A stretch of DNA of 64,000 nucleotides from Takakia lepidozioides (taxonomy: Eukaryota; Streptophyta; Takakiopsida; Takakiales; Takakiaceae): contig CM060734.1 of NCBI GenBank assembly GCA_030704615.1, positions 62,326,042-62,390,041 of the forward strand, given 5' to 3'. This document shows positions 1-11,545 of the stretch, one piece after another (position 1 is the stretch's first letter; the number at the start of each line of letters is the position of its first letter). Under the pieces are notes generated by a model that saw nothing but the letters and a program-made list of their open reading frames with translations, did not search any database and was not told the DNA's origin. Made by a program: the position numbers and the translations under genes.

Positions 1-455
1 AAAGGAAGGAATGTTCTAGTGACCAACCATTGTCACACACGACTGTGGGGTTCCCTCAGGTTGTTCGTGTTCAGAGTTCATGTAATCCTCATCCACGCCG
101 CAGCGGAAGAGAAGACATGGATGGGGAGTTTGGGTTCTTCTTGCTCTTGGTTCTATTTTTATACAACAGCCTTGCCCTACATTTGTAGCACCAGCAGTGT
201 TGCCGTGATGTCTTCAGTGATGCTACCAGCCCTATGTCAGTGCTAAACACGATCCATGTGGGCAGCTCCCTCGAGCAGCAACACGTCGGAAGCCCCTTTT
301 GTAATGAGATCACGCTTTAAGAGGGAGGCAGCTCAGATCTGCCATGAACTGCAGGCCTACTGGTGTTCTTCAAAGTCATGTTTTCTTCCTCTCATCTCCC
401 CAATTGGCCATCCCTCATTGACCCCTTTTACTGGGCAGCTCTCTCCCTTCCCAAA

Positions 456-504
<49 letters not shown>

Positions 505-1168
505 CTTGGTGTGTAGATCTCTCACTTTTTCAACAGCAGCCTATCTACAATGCAATGCAGAGTACATTCAGCCACGCATCCAGTGTCCCCAGCCTTGGAA
601 TCAACCTTGGTCACACAAGACATGATCAGCTCATTCATCAGTCTCTCTCATGCCAATTTCTGACCCTTCACACTACCTTTTTCCAAAGGAGACCCATTTG
701 CCCAAACAGTTTTCCAACCCTTCTACAGATCTCAAACTAAACACCCCAACAGCTCTTTTTTTTTTCCCTTTCAACTGAGAACCTCAGTTGTTCATATGCT
801 GAGACCACTCAGAAAATCAGTTCCAGACCCCAAATCAGTGTTGGTTTTGCTGCCCCATCCACATCATCATTTCTCTGATTTCAAGCAGTTATAGCTAACC
901 CTCACTGGTTCCCTCAATCAGCTAAGCAAGGTCTGCATTGGCTCCAATGAACCAAACTCAGGGCAACATTGTGTGCAGGCTCATGACACTGAAACAAAGG
1001 AAAAAGAACAACACAAACAACAACCATTTTGTCTCTGTGATGAGCTATCTCTGTCCCCACTCATTTTTCCTACTGACAATGTAACATCAGGTCCATCCAT
1101 CTCCACCCTATCCTGGTTTGAAGTCCAGAGTCTCCATTCCATTTCTCAAAGCTTTTTCCCTTCCTCAC

Positions 1169-1204
<36 letters not shown>

Positions 1205-2290
1205 ATTCAAGAGTCAGTCCCAAAATTTCACAAAACGATTTCTAAGTGCCAAAAAAAAAAAGCCGTCAATCTACGAACTTATCTGTCTTATACTCCAGAG
1301 AAGCGGTGGGTCTGCCTGCCAAGATGGCACCTCACCATCTCCGTCAGCAGCCACATTAACTCCTTTTCTTGTCTTGATTCCAGTGTTCATCATGCCATGA
1401 CGGCTCTGCTTCAGCCTATGGCAACATCCCTGTGGCTTGCCAACTAATTACCCTATCCTTCTATATGTGCCATTCTTCCCTAAGAATTGATATGGTCCTA
1501 TAGCAAGAAGACATAAAGCATCTATAAGCCTTTAATTACAGATAACCTGAGTTGCCATTCACACAAGCCAGCACTTCACATGCTTGGCAACTGTTGAGCC
1601 GCTCTATCCCCTCCATTGATTGTGCCCACAACTCCACTTCCCTGTTCTTTGGCAGCTGGTTGTTTTCCTTGCATGCTCATCCTCTCATAACTGTGTTCTT
1701 CAAGGCAAATGGCGGTTCAGGTGGTGCACCGCTCTCCTTGCCTGCTCATCCTTCATAAACTGATCATTACCCTGAAGAAGGCGGCACCGCTTCTCTTGTT
1801 GCACAGAATACCAAGTAGAAGCCTTTAACGCTTCTCCTTAAAGCAAGCTAGAATCCCCTAGTGTAGGAGCACTTTCCTGAGACGACTGCCCTGCCAATAC
1901 CAACTACTGCTCGCAGCAGCTGCTAAGAGTTGCCCGTCATCTTCCTCTTCGTCTTCCTCAACCCACGTTTCTAGGGTAAACGTCTGCGATGAAAGAATTT
2001 CATCCTAAGGATGAAAATACGCATGGTCATGACTTAGCCACTTTTTATCCTGGCAAAGCAATATCATAGTGTGCCCATGAAATTACCTGTAGGCATGGAT
2101 AATTCCCTCCCGTTATTTGGCACAAGGCAATCCCTTTGTAGCAATGCAGAATCTTGATGGCAAAATAAAATTTAATGTTACTCCCCTGCATTCACACTAC
2201 ACCAGTGGATCCGCCACTACAGTCATACCCCGCTTCTGTCTCTTTGACTGTGTTTGCCCTGCCAGTCCACCCTCACTATATGAAGAGCCC
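1..2290. other. Gene-poor stretch with two CT microsatellites
   Basis: I see no convincing gene here; open frames are short and overlap low-complexity DNA. Two pure CT tracts stand out, (CT)20 at about 461-500 and (CT)14 at about 1173-1200. Both sit in pyrimidine-rich DNA, which could be a transcript leader or simply intergenic sequence. Confidence 0.6.
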
Positions 2291-2296
2291 TGCTCT

Positions 2297-2901
2297 TCAA
2301 TTGCAGTGGTTACTTACTGCCTCAAACACTCCCATCTCCTTACGTTCCCGAGTATCAAGTATGCAAGAGTCAAGAATGATTTGGGCAATGACTGGACCGG
2401 ACACAATGATCGGAGACTTAGCAGCAGTGCCCTGTAACCTCTTCATCTCGTGCACCAGACCATTGTACATTAAGTCTGCCCAAGCTACATCCTCTCCCCT
2501 CAAAGCTTTCAGGATCTCCTCTGTGAATGACCTGCTCAAATATTGTTGGTTATGTTTCATGGCAAACAGAATGTTCAATATTTGGCCAACTTCTTTGAGC
2601 CCTGGGTACTCGGCTTTGGTACAAGCGTAACCTTGAGTCTTAAAGAAACTCCCTTCTTGGAATAAAAAATTCCCTATCTGGCAATCTTGCCCTGTGCTCA
2701 TCCACATCCACATGACCTGATGGCAAATCAAACAATTGCTGCAGGTACTGGGGAGTAATTTCTATATCTACTCCCCTCACCTGGGTAACTCCCTGTTGAG
2801 CGGCTTTTACTCACCCATCCCTTCGCTATCCGAGGTGGAAACTCCAAGATAGAAGAGTTGGATATCTCTAAGTACTCAGCCCGCTCAGAACAATCAGTCA
2901 T
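2297..2901 (-). pseudogene. Decayed retroelement ORF (gag-region-like, unknown family)
   Basis: The minus-strand reading starts at an ATG at 2901 (MTDCSERAEYLEIS) and continues, with at least two frame changes near 2815 and 2660, into a longer open stretch ending at 2297. That stretch contains QIGNFLFQEGSFFKTQGY and RSFTEEILKALRGED. No domain is recognised. The same start (MTDCSERAECLEIS) is present on the plus strand at about 6829 in the other arm of the large inverted repeat. It therefore belongs to a repeated element and lies just inside the LTR-like segment. A gag-like role is inferred from position only. The frame breaks mean it is not functional. Confidence 0.45.
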
Positions 2902-4338
2902 GACCTGCAGCTAGTGAATCATGTTGTGCTTCCTATTTGCATTCTTCTTGCCTTCATGTTATCATTTACCTTACCGTTTATACTGAAGCATCAGATTGCT
3001 TCAGTATCTACTAAGTTCCAGTTAATCATGCATTCATCCACACAGCTTCACTCTGTCTCTCTACACAGTGTGATTGTATTGAATAAGTATCAGATTATGA
3101 TTTATCAGGTATCAGGCCAATGCCATGGTGACTCTAATCTGCCCTACAGTATCACTACAGCTTTGCATGTTACAAGCATCTACTGTTCATCTTTCCTCCT
3201 TCTCCGTGCTCTCGTTCTTGCTCTCCGCCTGATCTCCTCCCATGCATGACCAAGAAGCGCTCCCCGTGAAGTGATCCCCTTCCCTTTGCCGCTCCCTTAA
3301 TCTACCCCAGCTGTTCTAACCACCTAACTAACTAGCCGTCGCCCCTGAAGTAACACGTTCCCTCGTAGATGTCTTTCCCTCACAGTCGTTCCTTGTCAAT
3401 GATAACTGTTCCCTATGTACTGTGACAGACTGTGTAAAGCTGGGTCGGGCTGTGTCTGGCTATGCAAAGCTGTGTCAAGCTCTGTCGGGCTGTGACTGGC
3501 TGTGACGAGCTATGTCTGGCTATGTGGAGCTGTGTCGGGCTGTGTAACCCCCCTAAAGCCTGCTGTTGCCACCCTTAAGGCTCCTGTTGGTCTCAGTCTG
3601 CGCAAAAATTAAGGGTACCCCACAGAACCCGTAAAAGCGTTAAAGTCCCAAGCAGCCCTCTAACATTACCCCCCCCCTCTCAAAAAGCCGTGTCCTCCTC
3701 ACGGTTTACCCGTTGGGATCAGCAAAACTTTGTGAGCGAGCACCCTTCTGTCGGTGAGAGTCGCGTGAAGGACTCCGTGTGTGAGCCCGAGGCTTGTCAC
3801 TGGCGGATGGAGATGATTGAGCACTACCTTGAAATGTCTGACACTCCTTTGGCTGATAACGAGGTAATCGCTCAGGCATAGGAGATCCCCGTCGTTTTTT
3901 CTCTGCCATCTAAAGTGCATAGTCCTCTGTCATCTCAAAAGAGTCCTCTGAAGAAATAGTAGTATCAGAATTCTCGTCCCCCCTTAAGTGTTTTAACGGC
4001 CGAACTTTAAGTGGAATCCTGTGTGGCATACAATGTGGTCCCACCATGTCTGGAAGTTTAAACTGTACAACTTGTTGTAGCGCTTACAAGCAAATTAGTG
4101 ACATCCTGAACTCCTTATCCGTATAGGTAAGAGGTGTGCCAATGACTTTGGAACAGTGTAAGTATTTCCAGGCTTCATGTCCCTTAAAGAAAATATCCTC
4201 AGGGCCGAATTTCTGTGTTGACAAATTGTTCCAAGCCGAATGAAACCATGAATGAAGTTGGGAATCCTTCTGCATCATAACTTTTGCATCATATAGGTAC
4301 ATATGAGGTGGCACTGAAGGTAAGACCCAATGATCCCC
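2815..4338 (-). repeat. Left arm of a large inverted repeat (retroelement end, LTR-like)
   Basis: Read on the minus strand this arm is colinear with 5313-6935 on the plus strand. In order it holds a decayed coding 3' end, a polypurine run followed by TAATGTTAGAGG, an LTR-like non-coding stretch with CTGTGTCGGGCTGTGAC-type short tandem repeats (about 3425-3545), and the MTDCSERAE start codon region. Several small indels separate the arms. The two arms are either two copies of one retroelement inserted in opposite orientation or a fold-back duplication. Confidence 0.75.
3706..4338 (-). pseudogene. Decayed 3' coding end of retroelement protein, left arm
   Basis: Minus-strand fragments include MPPHMYLYDAKVMMQ and, further on, AEKKRRGSPMPERLPRYQP followed by a Ser/Arg-rich tail. 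They match the plus-strand copy at 5284-5949 through most of their length. Frame changes between about 3910 and 4084 break the reading. The product family is not recognised. The basic, RS-rich C-terminus would suit a nucleic-acid-binding structural protein, but that is inference. Confidence 0.5.
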
Positions 4339-4352
4339 AATAATCGGGCTGT

Positions 4353-5949
4353 TTGCCCTATGCGAGTTTGGTTGAACCTCATGCGAAGCGCATGGCTTTA
4401 CAGCAGCAGATAAATGTGTACAGGCTCACAGAGGAGCAGACTCTAAGGGTGCCACAAGCAACTTGGTGGATAACCCACCTTATGCAGGTCTGGTTAGCAC
4501 AAGGGCCGGTGGAGGGCAAAGCACCACGAAAGCTCACCCAAAGCGAGATGAATGAGCTCAGACTGCAAGTGCAGAACATTGCCACAATTACTATAGACAA
4601 TGTCTATAGTAGGATAGCGGAGTTATAGGAGGATGTAGACGGCCTGCAAACACCAGTGGAGGACCTCACTTCAAATATCGACAAGAGAGTCTGTGTACCT
4701 GAGAACAGCTAATGGCTTCTTATTTACAAGCGAGAACTTTGGCTTTTCAGTCCTCTTCACAGGGGTGCAGGAGAATGCCAATGGTACAAGAGCCAGTGCC
4801 ACCACCCACAACAAGTCACTGTGCCAGTAGCTGACCCTGTTGTTACTACAACCACACCACAACCACACAACAGCCTGAGGTATGGGGGAATGCTGCTTTT
4901 AACCCACCTAAAACTCCAGCTGCACGGAACACCGTCGGGCTAAGATTATTATGCCTTTCAACCAAATTCCCTTGTGTTGGATTTGGCTTGGAAAGAATTT
5001 AGTCCTCCGCAGTCGTTGGCACATTACTATCTATCAATCCATGCGCATTTGGCTGCCAGTGGCAACTAGGACTAAAGTTCTCCGAACAATCGACCAATTG
5101 AGGATCATCACTTGCGCAGTACTGGCATGAGGCAAGTACCATGTTGAAGGAATTAAATGCCTTCCAAGTTGTACATGGATTCATTTATACCAAGACCAAA
5201 GAGGTAGCAAGTATTGTCATGGGCTGCGGTTTATACTACGCTGCTTGTTTTTCTGGTACGGATCACATTAAGCAGCACAAAAGATGCAAACGCGCTTTCT
5301 GAGTTATTCCAGTGGGGATCATTGGGTCTTACCTTCAGTGCCACCTCATATGTACCTATATGAGGCAAAAGTTATGATGCAAAAGGATTCTTCGATTCGT
5401 TCATGGTTTCATGCGGCCTGGAACAATTTGTCAACACAGAAATTCGGCCCTGACGATATTTTCTTTAAAGGGACATGAGCATGGAAATACTTGCACAATT
5501 CACAAGTCATTGGTACCCACTCACCTGGACAGACAAAGGAGCTCAGGGTCTTCACCAATTTTGCAATTCAGCGCTTACAACAAGTTTTACAGTTTAAACT
5601 TCCAGACATGGTGGGACAACATTGTATGCCCCAGAGAATTCCAGTTAGAGTTCGACAGTTAAAACACCTCGGGGGGGACGAGGATTCATATACAACTGTT
5701 TCTTCAGCGGACTCTTTTGACATGGCAGAGGACTATGCAATTCAGATGGCAGAGAAGAAGCGACGGGGGTCTCCTATGCCTGAAAGGTTACCTCGATATC
5801 AGCCTCCAGAAGGACTGACATATCCAGGTAGTGTTCAATCATCTCCCTCAACCAGCGACAGGACACGGGCTCGCACACGGAGTCCTTCACGAGACTCTAA
5901 CCGTCAGAAGGGTACTCGCTCACAAAGGGTTACAAATCCCAAAAAGTAA
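4353..5949 (+). pseudogene. Decayed retroelement protein, right copy
   Basis: Plus-strand coding-like pieces include VYRLTEEQTLRVPQATWW near 4400, LNAFQVVHGFIYTKTK near 5150, and the block at 5284-5949. That block is one frame interrupted by a single TGA at 5476-5478, where the left copy reads on through HEAWKYLH. The C-terminus is basic and RS-rich (RTRSPSRDSNRQKG) and stops at TAA 5947-5949, just before a polypurine tract. There is no reverse transcriptase, integrase or RNase H signature. It looks like the only coding part of a non-autonomous LTR element, but I cannot place it in a family. Confidence 0.45.
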
Positions 5950-6935
5950 ACCCTGAGGACACGGCTTTTTGAGAGGGGAAGGGGTAATGTTAGAGGACTG
6001 TCTGGGACTTAGGCACTTTTACGGGATCTGTGGGGTACCCTTAATTTTTGCACAGACTAAGACCAACAGGAGCCTTAGGGGTGACAGCAGCGCACTTTAG
6101 GGGGAGATACACAGCCGACACAGCCGTCACAGCCGACACGGCCCGTCACAGTCCGACACAGCCATCACAGTCGTCACAGCCAACACAGCCCGTCACAGCC
6201 AGTCACAGATCAACACAGCCCGACACTGTCCAACACAGTCGCACAGCCAGTCACAGTTTCACACAGCCAGTCACAGCTTGACACATCTGTCACGACCATA
6301 GGGAACGGAAAGCAGGACAGGGAACGACTGTGGGGAACAACATCTGCGAATGGAACATGTTACTTCACGGATGACGGTTAATGAGGGAAACGGTTAGAAC
6401 AACGGGTAGGAAGATAAAGCCAGGAGCGAGGACTGGAAAATGATCACTTCTTGGGGGACTTCGGACATCACTGGGGGGGAAATGAAGCAAAGAGCGCATC
6501 TCTGAGCAGAAAGAGGGAGAGCACGAAGAAGAAGAAGAACGATCTGTTGATGCTTGATGAATGCAAGCAGTAGAGTTGTAATGTAAAGCAGATTAGAGAC
6601 TCCATGGCTTCAGCTTGATACTTGATAGATATTAATCTGATGCATACTTCATACTCACACTATGTAGAGAGATCTGAGTGAAGCTGTGGAATGAATGGAT
6701 GAGTTGATGGAATCCGATAGATTGCTGAAGCAAACTGATACTTAAATACCAACAGTAAGGTAACTAGCTAACATGAATGCTGGAAGGAAAACAAATAGGA
6801 AACAACCCCATGATACACTAGCTGTAGGTCATGACTGATTGTTCTGAGCGGGCTGAGTGCTTAGAGATTTCCAACTCTTCTATCTTGGAGTTCCCGCCTC
6901 GGATAGCGAAGGGATGGGTGAGTAAAAGCCGCGCG
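5313..6935 (+). repeat. Right arm of the large inverted repeat
   Basis: This is the inverted counterpart of 2815-4338. Homology begins at GGGGATCATTGGGTCTTACC and ends shortly after GATGGGTGAGTAAAAGCCG. It contains a short tandem repeat built on ACACAGCC(G/A)(A/T)C at about 6110-6285, which matches the inverted CTGTGTCGGGC repeat of the left arm. Confidence 0.75.
5971..5991 (+). other. Polypurine tract and probable LTR 5' end
   Basis: GAGAGGGGAAGGGG (5971-5984) is followed by TAA and TGTTAGAGG. A purine run immediately before TG is the usual boundary between the internal region and the 3' LTR of an LTR retrotransposon. The other arm has the same arrangement on the minus strand near 3665-3685. 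The 3' end of the LTR (CA) was not fixed. Confidence 0.55.
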
Positions 6936-6939
6936 ACAG

Positions 6940-7370
6940 GGTGCTAAGCCTGTTGAGCAGGGGTGTGTACTGGTGATACGAGCTTGGGAGCTACTTGGTT
7001 CAAGCGCAAAGGATCAAAGCCCTGGAGTCAGCATAGTCGGGGAACGGCCTTGGGAACCCGTAGATAACCAGGGAACAAGGAACCAAGACAAGTATTAAAA
7101 AAAAAGAAAAAAGAAAAGAAAAAGGTGTTATGTTTAAAGAGCCTGGTTGGTCATATCTTTGTCAAATGAGCTCCGTTTGACTCAGTTTTTGGGGGGATAG
7201 CTGCAGAAAGGAGAAATCTACCTATCTAGGCCTGGTTTTTTTGTTTTGGGGACTCTGCTAAAAATCTATGGAATTTTTAGAGTGTGAGTGTGCCGTGAAA
7301 GATCCACAATTCTGTTTCTGGAACCTGTTCTGGTCTATATGAGAGACAAATCTGTGGATGTCCTCCTTGT
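6940..7370. other. Non-coding leader before the gag-protease element
   Basis: There is no gene here. It contains an A-rich run near 7098-7124 and TTTTTTTGTTTTGGGGACTC near 7227-7255, ahead of the first ATG at 7371. This may be the untranslated leader of the downstream retroelement. A primer-binding site was not identified with confidence. Confidence 0.4.
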
Positions 7371-8120
7371 ATGGCTGGGGGAAATGAGGACGTAATTGAA
7401 GGGCAGGCCTCGTCTCTTAGCCTGTGCACACAAGGGGACAAGATTTATGTTTCCCAAGGAACTCAGACTGATTTGAGTGGAGAACAGTTGGACGAGTTGA
7501 TTGCATACTGGGAGTCAGGCATTAGCAGTGGACAACAAACTGCTGTAGTTGGCGTTGAGGGCCTCAATATTGCTTTGGATAGTCAGAACTCTGTTGGAGC
7601 CAGCAGTTCTGCAGATGTAGGTGGAATACCAAAGTGGGTGAAAGCTAGGCTTGGAACACAGCCAAAGACAGCCCCGGGGACCAAGGTGTTCAGCCACAAG
7701 GCTGTGGTGTATTGGAGTAGAGGAACAGGAGCTACACAAGTTTGTGCAATCAGATAGCGTTGCAGCCGGACACGCTCTGCACAAGGCAACCACGAGCGGG
7801 GGTTCATTAGCGAGGACAAGTTTGTTCTGTTTGAAGGAGATACAGTCATTCGCAATGAGGACACCCGCAACCATCTCAAAGCTTTCGAGTTGAGAGACTA
7901 TCAGACCCTACCTTTGTTTTCTTTAGTGTTCAGTGAGCGAGAGATAGGGGAGTATTGCTTTGTCTCTACCTGGCAGAAAGAGGAGGAGGGTTGGTTAGAG
8001 CGAGCTACTGTAGCTTGGGACAAGGTTAGTGGCAGGTTTCTGGACATAGATATACCTCCTACACCTTACCATCATGCAGAGCGAGGCACTTTGAGAGAAG
8101 TCTGGCAGTTGATAGCATAG
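7371..8120 (+). pseudogene. Unknown ORF upstream of gag, one in-frame stop
   Basis: An ATG at 7371 opens a frame that is interrupted only by TAG at 7755-7757 and then continues to TAG 8118-8120, giving 248 codons in all. The N-terminal part is Gly/Ser/Gln-rich (VSQGTQTDLSGEQLDELI). The C-terminal part looks globular (SEDKFVLFEGDTVIRNED, TWQKEEEGWLERATVAWDK). It is in the same frame as the gag ORF about 580 bases downstream and is not recognised. Its place between leader and gag suggests an additional ORF of the same element. The stop could be decay or, less likely, a readthrough site. Confidence 0.45.
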
Positions 8121-8699
8121 ATCAGGATTAGATCTTGCTTGGGCAGGCTTCTATTCTTCCCCTCCATCTCTGTACTATTTTCATTACCTTGTACTTGTAG
8201 TTGCCAAAGCCTCTCTTGGTGGAGGCCAGTCAGTCCGGGGTTTTGGGCTGGGCTATTCTGCAGGATCAGCATTGCAGCTGGATTTGGTGTGGGGGTGTTG
8301 ATGTTTTGATTTCTTGTGTTTGGATCCCCCCCAACACCTGCATGCTTGACTGTGTGCCATGTTGGTTTTGTGTGGGCGCTTGCTTTCATAGGGATTAGGC
8401 CGGATTTGATCACCGGTCAATCCTAGAGTATGCTGTCGGTGGTGAGGCTGGAGTGATGACCAGCAACACCACCAGTGTTTCTTCTATGGTGAGGCTGGGT
8501 TGATGACCAACCAACCATAGGAGTTCTTGCGATGGATGCAGGTGCCGGTACCCTGAGCCATTGGAATATGACCCTTAAACTGCAACAGGTGCCCACCCGT
8601 GTCACTATTAGAATCAGTACTAGAGCCCTATAATGTCACGTAGGGGAGGTGCACATTGTGAGTGTCATCACGGAGTTACCCAAGGGTTTTGAGGGGAGT
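8121..8699. other. Spacer between the upstream ORF and gag
   Basis: There is no gene here. A short imperfect direct repeat, GGTGAGGCTGG(A/G)(G/T)TGATGACCA, occurs at about 8440 and 8490. Confidence 0.4.
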
Positions 8700-11231
8700 A
8701 TGGCTACAGGCAGTAGCAGTGAGAGTGGGTTCACTAGACGAGGTGTTTGTTTCAGACCACCTTCACTTCCACCCTCAACTAGTGCAGAGTCAGACACAGA
8801 CTCGGAGGCTTCATCAACAGGTGTGCAGTTTCATTCGCCATTGTTGTGGGACGACATGGAGGAGATGTATGGAGCTACCAAGGGGCCTCGTAGGTACTCT
8901 GGAGCTGTGGGCACAATCAAGTTGGATGACTTTATCCAGGAGTTCGACAGCTGGTGTGATTTGCAACAGATGCGCAATCCACAGCTATTCACCCCATTCA
9001 TGGTGTGGAATGGACTGTTCCAACATTTGGAAGGCCCGCCTATGGACGATTACCACGAGTTCAGGCGAGGACATGAAGCAGAGATTGAGGAGTGGAGGAT
9101 GTATTGGTCACCTGACTACGTCTCCATTACTCGAGGCACGACGCGACCAGTAGCTGCATCAGTACCAATATCTCCCACTGCCAGCACTAGTAGTGGAACA
9201 AGTAGTGCCGGTACTTCTGCAGGTGGTACCAGTTCAAAAGGTGCTACTACTTCTCCTGCCACGACTACAACACATGTGCATAGATTCAACCCGGTGGTGG
9301 AGTTCTTCCAGGAGTTGCGGAGGAACTACCAAAATGTGCGGACAGAGAAGTTGCAAAGTTTGCAAGACTTCCAGCGCAAACCCAATAAGAGCCTGCGAGA
9401 GGCGTACACTCGTATGAGGCGCTTGATAAGTGTGACCCAAGGGGTTACTGAAGCTCAGGCAATCCAATTTTGGTATGGAATTTTGGACAAGGAGCTCAGG
9501 AGAAGGGTGCGGGATGCAACCCTGTTACAAGCAGCCCAACCCACATTAGCAGATGTGTTTCTGCTGGCTAAGCGGATTGAGCTCAACATGGTGGAGGGGC
9601 GAGTTGTTACCATTGGATTTGGCAAGGACATGCCTGCACGAGGCACAGCTGCCAGCCCACAGGCACAAGGGATTGCCCAACAACGTGGTCCGGGGGGCAA
9701 GGTTTCCCAACCCAAGTTCCATGGAGCTTACTGGGGACCTCAGGTGCAGAGGCCCGTGGCATCTTTTGCAGGCCGACAGCAACCAGGGGTGATATGTTGG
9801 ACATGTGGAGGACCCCATGTCAAGAGAGATTGCCCAGAGAGTGGCAGAAGGCCGGCACAAGCACAGCCTGCACAGTTGCAGTGTGGGCATTGTGGCAAGT
9901 ATGGGCATGGAGATGCCCAGTGTTATGACTTGCATCCTGAGTTGCGCCCAGGCCAGTTCCAAGGGAACAATGGTGGCCGGGGGCAAGGTGGACCAGCCCA
10001 GAGAGGATGAGGTGATCGGGCACGAGGTGCAGGCCAAGGGCAAGCTCAACATGGCCAAGGACGCGGAGGTCAGGGTGTTGACCAAGGCATGGCCAACCGG
10101 CTTCATCAACTAGAGTAGAGGCTCGCTGCCATGGCTACAGCTCAAGCAGTACCGGCTCCCAGGCGGGATGGTCCACCTCCTGCGCCTGAGGGAGGAGATA
10201 TGGGAGGCATGGGATTCATGTGCGGAGCAGCACTACCACTAGTGCAGGTGGAGTCTGCTGCAGCCGTGACTCAAGGAGTAGCACGAGTTCCTGAGCCACG
10301 AGGTGCAGAGGTGGAATTGGATCCACAGCGTGGGGAGGCAAGCCGTCAGGCAAGGCTTCCTCAGTCATTCACATTGGCGGAGACTATGTCGACGCCATCC
10401 ATGGTACCTAGTTCTCGCCCGACTGTTACCAAGGCGGAGGTTACTATGTCATTGGGGAGAGCTACACGTGTAGCACTGACACCTACTACCAAGGCTAGTG
10501 CAGCCAGTGTGTTATTGGGGGCAGCCACCTCTGTGTGTCAAGCCGCACTGTTCTCGGCAACCATGATTGCGACGCCGGGGGTAAGGCCAGCTGCAGTGTT
10601 CAGACTAGCAACACTCTGTGAGAGTGAGGAGGTCACTTCATCTTCTGCGGAGTTACTGGAAGGTGTAGTGGCAGAGGGATCCTTAGATGTGAGGGTCAAG
10701 ACTGCCACGGCTGCGCCATGGCAAGCTGCAGCTGCAAGGTTGATGGAGCTGCCAGCTAGGCCAGCCTTTGAGCGCGCCATGGTGACACCTGGAGTTGTCT
10801 TGTTAGACAACCAGGATGGCATTTTCTCTTTGAGTGGACCGGCCGGCAAGAAGTATCGGCCACTGCGGGTCTTGTTGGACTCGGGAGCTCAGCCACTGAT
10901 GTTGGGCAAAGCTGCTATTGCAGGTTTGGGCCTCATGGAGGCGGATATGGAGCCTTGTCCTTTCCAGATACAGACATCTCTGGGAGGATCAGAGCAGGCT
11001 CGGGGCATGACACGGCGTGAGTTGGCCATTGGACTACAAGCAGATCATCCTGTAGATGGCCTGGCAGTGGTATCTGCAGGTTTGAGGTGCATGTTGTGTG
11101 GGTCTGCTAGAGGGGCAGCCACCATGCTGGTGTGTGATCGATGCTCTAGAGATTGGCATATGGGCTGCTTGACTCCACCTCTTGAGATGGTTCCGGATGG
11201 GGATTGGTTATATCCACATTGCATTGGATAG
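8700..11231 (+). pseudogene. Ty3/gypsy-type gag-protease polyprotein with a C-terminal PHD finger
   Basis: The ATG at 8700 opens 436 codons to TGA 10008-10010. The same frame continues through TAG 10116-10118 to TAG 11229-11231, so one polyprotein carries two in-frame stops. In order it holds: a Ser-rich N-terminus; a retrotransposon gag domain (FFQELRRNYQNVRTEKLQSL); two zinc knuckles (CWTCGGPHVKRDCP and CGHCGKYGHGDAQC); a Gly/Gln-rich linker; a retropepsin-like segment with VLLDSGAQPLMLGK; and a C4HC3 PHD-type finger (CMLCGS, CDRC, WHMGC, DWLYPHC), in which the expected Cys of the last W-x-C-P-x-C is Tyr. No reverse transcriptase, RNase H or integrase follows, so the element is non-autonomous or deleted after the protease. 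Confidence 0.7.
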
Positions 11232-11545
11232 TGGGAGTGGATACAACCATGGAGGGCTAACAAGAAACGCAAGGCCAAGCTACTAGGGGACCTTGAACAC
11301 ACGAGGTCTTGACTCAAGTTCATAGATTGCAGGCAATTGATAATTTAAACTTGTTCAGATTTAAATATTTTAAAATTATTACTGCAAAGACGGCGACTAA
11401 CGATGGGGCTACTCTTGTACCCGGCCTCTTGGTCTATAGAGTCTGAGTACAACAGGGACAGTGATAGAGGACTTAGTACGGCTGTGGCTATTACATCTTG
11501 TAGCTATCTGGAGGTAGAGGGACCTATCCACCAGCTAGGGGGGCG
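11232..11545. other. 3' non-coding part of the gag-protease element
   Basis: After the stop at 11231 the frame would add only a short Lys-rich tail (ANKKRKAKLLGDLEHT). No polymerase domain is visible, and an AT-rich stretch lies around 11340-11390. Confidence 0.4.
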
